NCBI GenBank assembly: GCA_949288095.1
Contig: CASEIX010000065.1
Location: 1 to 51,758, forward strand
Reading direction: 5' to 3'
From: an uncultured Eubacteriales bacterium
GTDB taxonomy: Bacteria; Bacillota; Clostridia; TANB77; CAG-508
DNA length: 51,758 nt
Part shown: piece after piece, positions 8,210 through 17,200 of the stretch
Layout: each line of letters begins with the position of its first letter
Position numbering within the stretch: the first letter of the stretch is position 1
Notes under the pieces: generated by a model
Database searches by the model: none
Told to the model about the DNA's origin: nothing
What the model saw: only the letters and a program-made list of their open reading frames with translations
Position numbers and translations under genes: made by a program

Positions 8210-8999
8210 ATGCTAAATTTTTGTAGTTTATATAGTGGAAGTAGCGGAAATAGCTTATTTGTTGAAACAGACAATACAAAATTATTAATTGATGCAGGTG
8301 TTAGCAGTAAAAAAATAGAAAAAGCTTTAAATGAGTTAAATGTTGATCCTAATACATTAGATGGTATTTTAGTTACTCATGAACATTCTGACCATGTACA
8401 AGGATTAGGAACATTTTCTAAAAAATTTGATTTACCTGTATTTGTCAATCAAGAAACATTAGATGCTATGCCAAAACAAAGAGATAAAATTGCAGATAAA
8501 AATATTAAAAAATTTAAAGTTGCAGAAAAATTTTCAATAGGAGATTTGGATATTAACCCATTTTCCATTCCTCATGATGCTGCAAACCCTTGCGGATTTA
8601 CCATATTAAATGAAAATAAGAAAATTAGTATTGCAACAGATATCCGGACATATGACAAATGATATTTTAAAGAATTTGGAGGAAAGCTTATTTGTTATGT
8701 TAGAATCTAATTATGACCCAGAAGTATTAAAATGCTCATCATACCCATTTTCTTTAAAATCTAGAATTGCTGGACCATCTGGACATTTATCAAACCAAAT
8801 TGCTGGAAAAACCATTTCTTTTTTATTAAAATCTGGTTTAAAAAATGCCATGCTTGGTCATTTGAGTAAAGAAAGTAATTTTCCAGAACTTGCCTATAAG
8901 ACAGTTGTTGAAGAATTAATTGCCAATAATTATAATGAAAATTCTTTAGCACTATCCGTAGCAGGTAGGGATACACATAGTAAATTGGTTACAATTTAA
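8210..8999 (+). CDS. walJ: WalJ/YycJ-type metallo-beta-lactamase fold hydrolase, split by +1 frameshift at CGG
   Basis: MBL-fold hydrolase of the YycJ/WalJ family, linked in Firmicutes to cell-wall and DNA-damage homeostasis. The metal motif THEHSDH is near residue 56, and the N-terminal SGSSGNS motif is typical. The zero frame stops at 8662 after residue 150. The rest of the protein, starting GHMTNDIL, continues in the +1 frame to 8999. Skipping the C at 8645 joins the parts into a 262-residue protein of normal family length, with Gly at the junction (ATDI-GHMT). The zero-frame codon at the break is CGG, codon 146. rlmH follows, an order common in Firmicutes. Alternatives are a sequencing error or a recent pseudogene. 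Confidence 0.85.
8645..8648 (+). other. Candidate +1 recoding site CGGA in walJ
   Basis: Zero-frame context is GAT ATC CGG ACA TAT, with a stop four codons after CGG. Homology requires GAT ATC GGA CAT, so CGGA must be read as one glycine or the C skipped. This is one of four in-frame CGG codons found in the window, all at such breaks. Confidence 0.7.
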
Positions 9000-9006
9000 T
9001 AACTTT

Positions 9007-9030
9007 AGGACTTTTTTTAAAGTCCTTTTT
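9007..9030 (+). terminator. Intrinsic terminator after walJ
   Basis: Stem AGGACTTT (9007-9014) and AAAGTCCT (9019-9026), tetraloop TTTT, then TTTT. It ends about 7 bp before the rlmH ribosome site, so rlmH is probably expressed by read-through or from a nearby promoter I did not resolve. Confidence 0.8.
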
Positions 9031-9049
9031 ATATATGAAGGAGTATTAT

Positions 9050-9529
9050 ATGTTAAATATTAATATCGTATGTATTGGAAAAATTAAAGAAAACTATTTA
9101 AAAGATGCCATCAATGAATATTCTAAAAGATTAAGTAAATATTGTAAATTATCCATTTTAGAATTACCTGATGAAAAAATACCAGATAAATTAAATGAAA
9201 GTCTTTCCAATGAAATTAAAAATAAAGAATCCAATAATATATTGAATCACATCAAAAAAGATTCTTATATCATTTGCTTAGATTTAACTGGTAAAGAACT
9301 TTCTTCTGAAGAATTTTCAAAAAACATAGAAAATTTATCTTTGCAAACGAGTCATATTACTTTTGTCATTGGAGGTTCTTTAGGACTTTCTTCTGATTTA
9401 TTAAAAAAAGCTCACCAAAAGATATGTTTTTCAAAAATGACATTTCCTCATCAATTAATTCGTGTCTTTTTATTAGAACAAATTTTTAGAGGATTTAAAA
9501 TATCGAATGGTGAAACTTATCATAGATAA
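9050..9529 (+). CDS. rlmH: 23S rRNA (pseudouridine1915-N3)-methyltransferase RlmH
   Basis: SPOUT-class methyltransferase that methylates pseudouridine 1915 in helix 69 of 23S rRNA. The SAM-binding knot is visible as FVIGGSLGLS in the C-terminal half. The family tail HQLIRVFLLEQIFRG and terminal YHR are intact. With the ATG at 9050 the length is 159 residues, the family standard. GAAGGAG lies 6 bp before it. The upstream in-frame ATG at 9035 sits before that ribosome site and was not used. Confidence 0.95.
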   Translation: MLNINIVCIGKIKENYLKDAINEYSKRLSKYCKLSILELPDEKIPDKLNESLSNEIKNKESNNILNHIKKDSYIICLDLTGKELSSEEFSKNIENLSLQTSHITFVIGGSLGLSSDLLKKAHQKICFSKMTFPHQLIRVFLLEQIFRGFKISNGETYHR

Positions 9530-9832
9530 ATATATATTATTTGTAGAGAAAATAACATAGAAAAAAATATTTAAAAGAATATAGGGGCAAAAAAATTTTT
9601 AAATACTAATTATGGGGGATTTGTTATTTCCTCTACAAAATTAAAAACTTGATTTTTTTGAATTGATTTCTGATTTTAAAATTTTATAAAATAATATTTT
9701 TACAATTATGATTCGTACTATAAAAAATATTGAAATAAATACTACTATTTTTAATAACATTTGATTTGAATATCCTTATTGATTTAATTTCCATAATTAT
9801 ACAATATATGTAAAATAATGTCAAGAAAAACT
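9530..9832. other. Gene-free intergenic stretch between rlmH and spmB (convergent)
   Basis: This 303-bp A+T-rich stretch separates the convergent genes rlmH and spmB. I see no open frame of note. The only structure is an 18-bp inverted repeat at 9540-9557 and 9622-9639 (17 of 18 match). No strong T-run terminator is apparent for either gene. Confidence 0.6.
9540..9639. repeat. Separated inverted repeat, arms of 18 bp
   Basis: The arm TTTGTAGAGAAAATAACA (9540-9557) is matched by the inverted arm at 9622-9639 with one mismatch. The 64-nt loop contains two G-rich spots (ATAGGGGC and TATGGGGGA) and a central A/T palindrome-like patch. It could be a hairpin RNA, a small decayed element or a long-loop terminator. 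Confidence 0.45.
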
Positions 9833-10363
9833 TTACGACAAAAAACGACACACAAGAATACTTGTCACAATTCCAACAATGTCTGCCGTTAAGGAAGCTA
9901 TTAAAACAAACCTTGTTTTCTTTATTTTTACACTTGAAGAATATACAGCAATTGTATATAAAGTCGTCTCTGTTGCTCCCATAATAACAGCTGCCATAAT
10001 TCCAATTTGGCTATCTACTCCAAAATTTTTCATAATGTCTGTTGCAACTGCTATCGAACTACTTCCTGATATTGGTCTTAACAGTGCTAATGGCATAATT
10101 TCTGTTGGAAAATGCACCATATTTAATAAAGGTTCTATCAATTTAATAGCTATATCAATCACACCTGAACTTCTTAATGTCCCTACTGCTAAAAAAAGAC
10201 CTATTAAAGTCGGGAAAATATTAATAACAATTTTTATTCCATCTTTTGCTCCTTCAATAAATTTATCAAAAACTTCTTTTTTTTCTATAAAACCATATAT
10301 AACAATGATTAATATAATTAGTGGCATTGCCAAATTTGATAAAAAATTAATACTATTTATCAT
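9833..10363 (-). CDS. spmB: Spore maturation protein B
   Basis: Membrane protein of the nucleoside-recognition (Gate) family that acts with SpmA in spore core dehydration. It has five or so hydrophobic segments with the conserved RPISGSSS and GATETTLYT motifs. The length of 176 residues is standard. A GGGAG ribosome site precedes the ATG, which overlaps the spmA stop by 4 bp (ATGA), indicating translational coupling. Confidence 0.92.
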   Translation of the reverse strand: MINSINFLSNLAMPLIILIIVIYGFIEKKEVFDKFIEGAKDGIKIVINIFPTLIGLFLAVGTLRSSGVIDIAIKLIEPLLNMVHFPTEIMPLALLRPISGSSSIAVATDIMKNFGVDSQIGIMAAVIMGATETTLYTIAVYSSSVKIKKTRFVLIASLTADIVGIVTSILVCRFLS

Positions 10364-10953
10364 ATATTCTCCCTTTTATTAGAATACTTAATAAGCAATT
10401 TTGTTACTGTTACACCTGCAATTGCTGCGCAAATTGTTGCTATCCATACAGGAACAATAATAGAAGTTGGATTTTCTGAGCCTAACGAACTCCTTATGGC
10501 TATAATCGTTGTAGGAATAATTTGAATTGATGCCGTATTGATTACAATTAACATGATCATAGAATTACTTAATTCTTGTTTATTTTTATTTTCTTTTTGT
10601 AAAGTTTCCATTGCTTTTAATCCTAATGGTGTAGCTGCATTTCCTAAGCCCAAAATATTGGCTACCATATTCATAGAAATTTCACTTTGTGCTTTTTTAT
10701 TTTCTCTGATTTCCGGAAATAAAAATCTGATAATTGGTTTTAACATTTTATTCATCAATTTCATTATATTGGTATTTGCTGCAACATTGATAATTCCACT
10801 CCATAAACACATGATTCCTAACATAGTGATACTTAAGTTTACAGCACTTTCCACACTATCAAAAATACTAGAATTCAAATTTTGTAAATTTCCTGAAAAA
10901 ATTGCATAAGAAAATGATATTATTATAAAAATTGGCCAAACTAAATTTAACAT
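10360..10953 (-). CDS. spmA: Spore maturation protein A
   Basis: Partner of SpmB and member of the same Gate family. It contains several membrane helices and the family segment GNAATPLGLKAME. I use the ATG at 10953, spaced 6-7 bp from AGGTG, rather than a GTG nine bases upstream that is part of the ribosome site. This gives 197 residues, the normal size. It is the first gene of the spmA-spmB pair. Confidence 0.92.
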   Translation of the reverse strand: MLNLVWPIFIIISFSYAIFSGNLQNLNSSIFDSVESAVNLSITMLGIMCLWSGIINVAANTNIMKLMNKMLKPIIRFLFPEIRENKKAQSEISMNMVANILGLGNAATPLGLKAMETLQKENKNKQELSNSMIMLIVINTASIQIIPTTIIAIRSSLGSENPTSIIVPVWIATICAAIAGVTVTKLLIKYSNKRENI

Positions 10954-11005
10954 ATTTATCACCTAAATAATTTTATTCTATTATGAACTTTTTATTACTT
11001 TTTAA

Positions 11006-11034
11006 TTGACCTGCTTGTCTATTTGTGATATAGT
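11006..11034 (+). promoter_or_regulatory. Sigma-A type promoter of the abrB-like gene
   Basis: TTGACC (11006-11011), 17-bp spacer, TATAGT (11029-11034). The ATG at 11085 is about 50 bp downstream. Confidence 0.75.
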
Positions 11035-11084
11035 AACAATGTATATAGGGTTGTAAATTAACTTTTTAAGGGGGGGATAAACTT

Positions 11085-11339
11085 ATGAAATCAACAGGAA
11101 TTATTCGAAAAGTAGATGAACTAGGAAGAGTAGTTATTCCTATCGAAATCAGAAATCAATTTAACATTGCTGAAAAAGATCCTATTGAAATATATGTTGA
11201 TGGTTCATCAATCGTACTAAAGAAATATGAGCCAAATTGTATTTTTTGTGGAAATACTGAAAATTTAATCAATTATAACGATAAATTAATTTGTGAAGAT
11301 TGTTCAAAAAAAATAAGTAAATTAAAACCAAGTAAATAA
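11085..11339 (+). CDS. AbrB/SpoVT-type transition-state regulator with C-terminal zinc-binding motif
   Basis: A dimeric swapped-hairpin DNA-binding protein. The N-terminal motif GIIRKVDELGRVVIPIEIR spans residues 4-22 and is diagnostic of AbrB. The C-terminal half carries CxxC (CIFC) and a second CxxC (CEDC), a likely zinc ribbon found in some clostridial members. The length is 84 residues. It has a very strong ribosome site (AAGGGGGG). It lies next to rsmI and a YabB-like methyltransferase, as abrB does in Bacillus. It may repress sporulation or transition-phase genes. Confidence 0.88.
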   Translation: MKSTGIIRKVDELGRVVIPIEIRNQFNIAEKDPIEIYVDGSSIVLKKYEPNCIFCGNTENLINYNDKLICEDCSKKISKLKPSK

Positions 11340-11375
11340 GAGCTTTGCTCTTACTTGCTTGGTCCTTTTGTTTTT
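11327..11375 (+). terminator. Intrinsic terminator overlapping the end of the abrB-like gene
   Basis: A long stem pairs ACCAAG...TAAGAGC with GCTCTTA...CTTGGT around TTT, then CCTTTTGTTTTT. The 5' arm includes the last codons and stop of the gene. Confidence 0.8.
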
Positions 11376-11396
11376 AGCATTGTTATCATTTCCTAT

Positions 11397-12242
11397 TTAA
11401 TCCTTATCAATAAATTGTTGATATATTTCATTTTTATTGACATTTCTGTCTTTTGCTATTTGCTTAATAATTTCTTTTTTGCTAAATCCTTTTTCTTCAT
11501 AATATTTATAATGCTCTTGCAAAGATAGTTGTAGCAAATCATTTTCTTCTTTTTTTTCTGCACCTTCTATCAATAAAACAATTTCTCCTTTTAATTCCTT
11601 TGCTCTTTCAATTAGTACATCTATATTTTCTCTGATATATTCTTCATGAATTTTGGTTAATTCTCTTGCTAATACCACTTTTCTATCTCCTACTATTTCC
11701 TTTAAATCTTTTAATGTTGTTTCCAATTTATGTGGTGCTTCATAGAGAATCATCGTTTTTGTTGTATTTTTAATTTCTTCTAATTTTTCTTTTCTATTTT
11801 TCTTATTTAATGGTAAAAATCCGATGAATACAAACTCTTTTGTATCCAATCCTGAACAGATTAATGCATTAATCATAGCACAAGCTCCTGGAATTGGCAC
11901 AATCGGAATTTCCTCTTCTATACATTTTTTTATAACTTCTTCCCCTGGATCACAAATTCCTGGAGTTCCTGCATCAGAAACAAGTGCTATTTGCTTTCCT
12001 TGTTTTAATTCTTTAATTAATATATCTGTTTTGACATCTTCATTATGTCTATGATAACTGATTAATGGTTTCGCTATTTCAAGATGATTTAATAATTTTA
12101 AGGTATGTCTTGTATCTTCTGCTGCTATTAAATCTACTTCCTTTAATATGTTAATTGCTCTTAATGTGATATCTTCTAAATTTCCGATTGGTGTTGCAAC
12201 AATATATAAAGTTCCTATTTCTTTTTGATTCATTTCTTTCAT
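11397..12242 (-). CDS. rsmI: 16S rRNA (cytidine1402-2'-O)-methyltransferase
   Basis: Methylates the ribose of C1402 in the decoding centre of 16S rRNA. It shows the tetrapyrrole-methylase fold: N-terminal GTLYIVATPIGNLEDIT, then AEDTRHT, then VSDAGTPGICDPG. The length of 281 residues is typical. A GAGG ribosome site precedes the ATG. It is downstream of and co-directional with the YabB-like methyltransferase, and they probably form an operon (35-bp gap). Confidence 0.95.
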   Translation of the reverse strand: MKEMNQKEIGTLYIVATPIGNLEDITLRAINILKEVDLIAAEDTRHTLKLLNHLEIAKPLISYHRHNEDVKTDILIKELKQGKQIALVSDAGTPGICDPGEEVIKKCIEEEIPIVPIPGACAMINALICSGLDTKEFVFIGFLPLNKKNRKEKLEEIKNTTKTMILYEAPHKLETTLKDLKEIVGDRKVVLARELTKIHEEYIRENIDVLIERAKELKGEIVLLIEGAEKKEENDLLQLSLQEHYKYYEEKGFSKKEIIKQIAKDRNVNKNEIYQQFIDKD

Positions 12243-12277
12243 CTGTTTATCCTCTCTTTTTTTATTTCTATTTAAAT

Positions 12278-13027
12278 TTATTTTTTATGATAAATTCTTA
12301 AAATTTCATCTGTATAATTTCCATTTTTATCATAAATATATAAATTGGGTTCTAATTTTAAAAACGGTCTTGCATTTTTTACTCCTTGTACTAAAACCAA
12401 TTTTGAAACCGCATTAACATTCGAATACACAAATCGAATTTTTTTCGGTTCTATTTTATATTTTCTCATAAGAGATAATAAATCTACCAATCTTTCTGGT
12501 CTGTAAACAATATAAAATTCACCTTTATCTTTTAACATGTCTTTTGAAATCTTTATAAAATCTTCTATATTTGCTTCTATTTCATGTCTAGAAATTAATT
12601 TTCTTGTGTCCTCATTTTGTACTCCCGTTTCTTTCTTTTTATAGGGTGGGTTTGTCACAATGGCATCAAATGTATTTTTTTCAAAATAATTATTTAAATT
12701 TAGTATATTATCTTGTATCATTTCAAATTTATCTTCTAAATGATTTAACTGTATACTTCTTTTTGCCATTTCATAAACTTCTTCTTGAACTTCTATTCCT
12801 GTTATTTCAGACAATTCTGTTTTTCCACATAATAAAGTTGCAATAATACCTGTTCCAGTTCCTAAATCCAATACTTTTGCCCCCTTTTTTATGTTTTTAG
12901 CAAAATCTGAAAGCAATATACTATCAATTCCAAAACAAAATCCATCCTTATTTTGTATAATTTTTAAACCTTTATATTCTAAATCATCAATTCTTTCATT
13001 TTCTTTTAATCTTATATCTTTTTCCAT
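12278..13027 (-). CDS. TrmN6/YabB-type tRNA adenine N6-methyltransferase
   Basis: Class I SAM-dependent methyltransferase of the tRNA1(Val) (adenine37-N6) family. The SAM-binding motif VLDLGTGTG is near residue 55 and the catalytic NPPY motif is near residue 125. The N-terminal sequence QNKDGFCFGIDSILL is characteristic of the family. The length is 249 residues. It sits with rsmI and an abrB homologue, matching the Bacillus yabB-yabC-abrB neighbourhood. Confidence 0.88.
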   Translation of the reverse strand: MEKDIRLKENERIDDLEYKGLKIIQNKDGFCFGIDSILLSDFAKNIKKGAKVLDLGTGTGIIATLLCGKTELSEITGIEVQEEVYEMAKRSIQLNHLEDKFEMIQDNILNLNNYFEKNTFDAIVTNPPYKKKETGVQNEDTRKLISRHEIEANIEDFIKISKDMLKDKGEFYIVYRPERLVDLLSLMRKYKIEPKKIRFVYSNVNAVSKLVLVQGVKNARPFLKLEPNLYIYDKNGNYTDEILRIYHKK

Positions 13028-13208
13028 TTTATAATATATTCCTTTTCAAACAATTTTCTTGTAAATCTAATTCCTTTGTTATTATAGCATGTATTTGTAA
13101 TTTTTTCATTATAAATATATAAAAAAGCTTTCACCTTTCTTTAAAATATAGAATATGCTATCATAACAACTAAAAAATTTATATTAAATAATAAAGGTGA
13201 AGGTTTGT

Positions 13209-13391
13209 ATGGATAAAAAAATAATTAAAAATATAGAAAACAGAGGTGGAAAATGTCCACCCCCTAAAAAGAAATTTAATTTTAAATGTTGTAAAGATAA
13301 TACCATTAAATCTTTACATGAAGTTGAATATTTTTTAAATCATTTCAATAGATTTGTTAAATATATTAAGTTATATAAAATATTAAAATGA
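13209..13391 (+). CDS. Small basic Cys-containing protein, 60 residues, unknown
   Basis: I do not recognise it. It is strongly basic, with a GGKCPPPKKK segment and a CC pair near residues 31-32, then a C-terminal helix rich in aromatic and basic residues. The ATG at 13209 is preceded by AAAGGTGAAGG. The segment CTTTCACCTTT at 13128-13138 is complementary to that ribosome site. It would form a blocking hairpin if it is inside the transcript, or it may instead overlap a -35 region. No clear terminator follows. Coding status is plausible but not certain. Confidence 0.5.
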   Translation: MDKKIIKNIENRGGKCPPPKKKFNFKCCKDNTIKSLHEVEYFLNHFNRFVKYIKLYKILK

Positions 13392-13482
13392 TTTTTATAT
13401 TTTTATACATATTTTATATATGATTTTTTCAATTAATTATTGTATAAACTTATTTTATTTATTTTTATTGTGCCATAATTCA

Positions 13483-14028
13483 TTATTCATCTACATTCAA
13501 ACTATACACTTCATTAAATTCCTCATTTTCTTCTCCATCAATTAAAATTTTAATAGAATTTACTTCAGTTAATTGTGTTAATGTTTTGACTAAGCTATCA
13601 ATGATATTTTGTTTTACAGATGCATCTTTTTTATCATAATTCAAAAAATCACTCGAAAAATCTAAATATACCATATCTTTTTCCTTATATGTTTTATTTA
13701 ATTTCGTATTATCTGGCATCAGTTTTATATACTTCTCGTTTTTAGGACCCTCTATTAACATATTTACCAATTTATCATAAGGTGTATTCATAATTTCTTT
13801 AATATCTACTAGTCTTGCCTCAGGTGCTAATTCATTTGTTTCTTTTTCTAAGAAATACAAGCTTACTATTGTTTGTCTGTTTTGCTCTTCTGTAATTTCT
13901 TCTTCTGGTGTATATTCCTCTACAATAGTTTCTTCTTGATGTGTTTTAAAATAATTGATAATAAGGTATCCTCCTACTAATATAATAATTAATAAAATGG
14001 TAAAAATTATCACTATTTTTTTATTCAT
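13483..14028 (-). CDS. GerMN-domain protein, membrane anchored
   Basis: Sporulation and spore-germination (GerMN) domain protein. An N-terminal helix at residues 5-26 anchors it, followed by a Glu/Thr-rich linker. The GerMN domain covers about residues 50-178 and includes the characteristic segment PYDKLVNMLIEGPKN and a C-terminal VNSIKILIDGE. The length is 181 residues. It has a GGAAGG ribosome site. It is divergent from the large activase-like gene. A role in spore germination or the mother-cell envelope is inferred from the domain. Confidence 0.8.
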   Translation of the reverse strand: MNKKIVIIFTILLIIILVGGYLIINYFKTHQEETIVEEYTPEEEITEEQNRQTIVSLYFLEKETNELAPEARLVDIKEIMNTPYDKLVNMLIEGPKNEKYIKLMPDNTKLNKTYKEKDMVYLDFSSDFLNYDKKDASVKQNIIDSLVKTLTQLTEVNSIKILIDGEENEEFNEVYSLNVDE

Positions 14029-14106
14029 GTTGTTTTCCTTCCTTTCAAATTTATTTGTTTTTATTTATTACTTATTGTATTATTTGTTTGTCCTTTTTAG
14101 AACAAA

Positions 14107-14145
14107 AAAAGTTGCCAAAATGACACGTCCCCTTTGGCAACTTTT
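14107..14145. repeat. Perfect 13-bp-arm palindrome carrying TGACACGTCCC in its loop
   Basis: The arms AAAAGTTGCCAAA and TTTGGCAACTTTT are perfect inverted repeats. The 13-nt loop region contains TGACACGTCCC, an 11-base string also found at the right end of the palindromic element at 1941-2282. It lies upstream of, not inside, the transcript of the following gene because the promoter comes after it. It is probably a small REP-like repeat of the same family. Confidence 0.6.
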
Positions 14146-14159
14146 ACAACATTTTCCAT

Positions 14160-14188
14160 TTGACAAAAGTGGCTTTTCCGTATACAAT
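14160..14188 (+). promoter_or_regulatory. Sigma-A promoter of the activase-like gene
   Basis: TTGACA (14160-14165), 17-bp spacer, TACAAT (14183-14188). The leader to the ATG at 14238 is about 43 nt and ends in AAAGGAG. Confidence 0.8.
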
Positions 14189-14237
14189 TAGGGTGGATAA
14201 GAATGAAAAATTTATATACAAAAAAGGAGTTTTTGTC

Positions 14238-17200
14238 ATGAATGAAATTTTACATGTTGGTCTTGATGTTGGATCTACAACAGTCAAGATAATCGTAATG
14301 GATAATCATAAAAATACTATATATTCAGATTATCGTAGACATTTTTCAGATGCCAAGAAAACAGTTTGTGAAGTGTTAGAGGAATTACTTGTAAAATATC
14401 CTTCTGCTTCATTTACAATTGCTTTAACTGGTTCTGGTGCTATGTCTGCTGCAAAATTTTTAGGAGTGGATTTTATTCAAGAAGTCGTTTCTTGTAAGAG
14501 AGTCATTGAAAAATACTTTCCAAAAACAGATGTTGTTATCGAATTAGGTGGAGAAGATGCTAAAATTATCTATTTTGATAATTCTATTGAGCAAAGAATG
14601 AATGGTACTTGTGCTGGTGGTACTGGTGCCTTTTTAGACCAAATGGCTTCTTTATTACATACAGATACAGATGGATTAAATGAATTAGCAAAAGGATATC
14701 AAACCATTTATCCGATTGCTTCTCGTTGTGGTGTTTTTGCAAAAACCGATATACAACCTTTAATTAATGAAGGTGCTGCAAAAGAAGACATTGCTGCTTC
14801 TATTTTCCAAGCAGTTGTTAACCAAACCATTAGTGGATTGGCTTGTGGTAGACCTATTAGAGGAAATATTGCCTTTTTAGGTGGACCTTTAAGTTATTTA
14901 CCAGAATTAAGAAAACGTTTTATTGAAACATTACATTTAATAGATGACCAAATCATTGTACCAGAAAATGCGCATTTATTAGTTGCAAAAGGTGCTGCTT
15001 TGGATTCCTTTAACACAGAAGTGATTACTCCTAATGAATTAGAAAAGAAAATAGAGAACTTTAAAAATTCACATGATACAACCACACAACCACTTGATCC
15101 TTTATTTAAAAATGAAGCGGAATATGAAGCTTTTAAAGAAAGACATAATAAAGCAACTGTTCCTTCAAAACCATTAGAAAATTATGAAGGTGATTGTTTC
15201 TTAGGAATTGATGCAGGTTCTACAACCACAAAACTTGTGTTAATTGATAGAGATGGTAACCTATTATATTCTTTATATGGTAGCAATGAGGGAAATCCAT
15301 TACAAAGCGTTATGGATATGTTGAGAAAATTATATAAGGTATTACCTGAAAAAGCCATTTTAAGATATAGTGGTGTAACAGGTTATGGTGAAAAACTAAT
15401 TCAAACAGCTTTAAATGTTGATTTAAACGAAATTGAAACAATTGCCCATTATACAGCTGCTAAAACATTTGAACCAGATGTCACCAGTATTGTCGATATT
15501 GGTGGGCAAGATATGAAATATATTAGAATAAAAAATGGTTCTATTGATAATATCATGTTAAATGAAGCTTGTTCTTCTGGATGTGGTTCTTTTATAGAAA
15601 CATTTGCCAAAAGTTTGAATTTAGAAATATCTGAATTTGTTAAAGAAGCACTAAAATCAAGAAGACCTGTTGATTTAGGTTCAAGATGTACTGTATTTAT
15701 GAACTCAAAAATCAAACAAGCACAAAAAGAAGGATATTCTGTTGGAGATATTTCTAGTGGTTTATCATATTCTGTTATCAAAAATGCGATTCAAAAAGTT
15801 ATGAAAGTAAGAGATGTTGAAACATTAGGAAAACATATTGTTGTTCAAGGTGGTACTTTCTATAATGATGCAGTCCTTAGAGCTTTTGAATTAATTGTTG
15901 GTAAACATGTTGTCAGACCAAATATCTCTGGATTAATGGGCGCTTACGGAATGGCTTTACTTTCAAAAGAACAATATGAAGCTAACTTAGATATGGAATA
16001 TACATCTACCATCTTAAAAGAAGATGAATTAGATAATTTAAAAATAAAAATTACACATACCCATTGTAATAACTGTGAAAACCATTGTAAATTAACAATC
16101 AATAAATTTAGCAATGGACAAATCCATGTAACCGGTAATCGTTGTGAAAAAGGTGCAGGTGTTGTTACTAAAGCTAAAAATTTGCCAAATTTAGTACAAT
16201 ACAAATATGAAAGAATTTTTGATTATACACCATTGGAAGAACAATATGCAACCAGAGGAACCATTGGAATCCCTAGAGTTTTAAATATGTATGAGGATTA
16301 TCCTTTCTGGTTTACGTTCCTTACCAGTTTAGGATTTAGAGTTATTATCTCTGAAAAGAGTACTAGAAAGACCTATGAAAAAGGTATGGAATCTATGCCT
16401 TCAGAATCTGTATGTTATCCTGCGAAACTTTCACATGGACATATTGAAAGTTTATTAGAGCAAGGAATTAAAACCATCTTTTATCCTTGTATGCCATATT
16501 CTAGAAAAGAATATGAAAAAGCCGATAACCACTATAACTGTCCTATTGTTATTTCTTATTCTGAGGTATTGAAAAATAATGTAGAAGGATTAAAAGACCC
16601 TAGCGTAAAATTCTTAAACCCATTTTTACCTTTTGATAAGAAAAACTTAGTAAAGAAGATACTAGAATTAGATGAATTTAAGCAATATCACTTTACAAAA
16701 GAAGAATTAAATGAAGCAGCTGATAAAGCAGAAGCAGAATACCAAAAATGTAAAGAAGATATTCGTAGAAAAGGTGCTGAAACAGTAACATATATAGAAG
16801 AAAATCATTTAAAAGGTATTGTGTTGGCTGGTCGTCCATATCATGTTGACCCAGAAATCAATCATGGTATCGATACATTAATTACTTCATTAGGATTATG
16901 TGTATTAACAGAAGACAGTATTTCAAATCAAACAGAAGTAAAAAGACCAATTCGTGTTGTTGACCAATGGGTATTCCATGCAAGACTTTATGCAGCAGCA
17001 GATTTTGTTGGAAAACATGACTGTTTAGAATTAGTCCAATTAAATTCTTTTGGATGTGGTGTAGATGCTGTTACAACAGACCAAGTTGAAGAAATCTTAT
17101 CTAGTTATGATAAAATGTATACATTAATTAAAATTGATGAAGTTAATAACTTAGGGGCTGTTAGAATTCGTATTCGTTCATTACTTGCTAGTATGAATAA

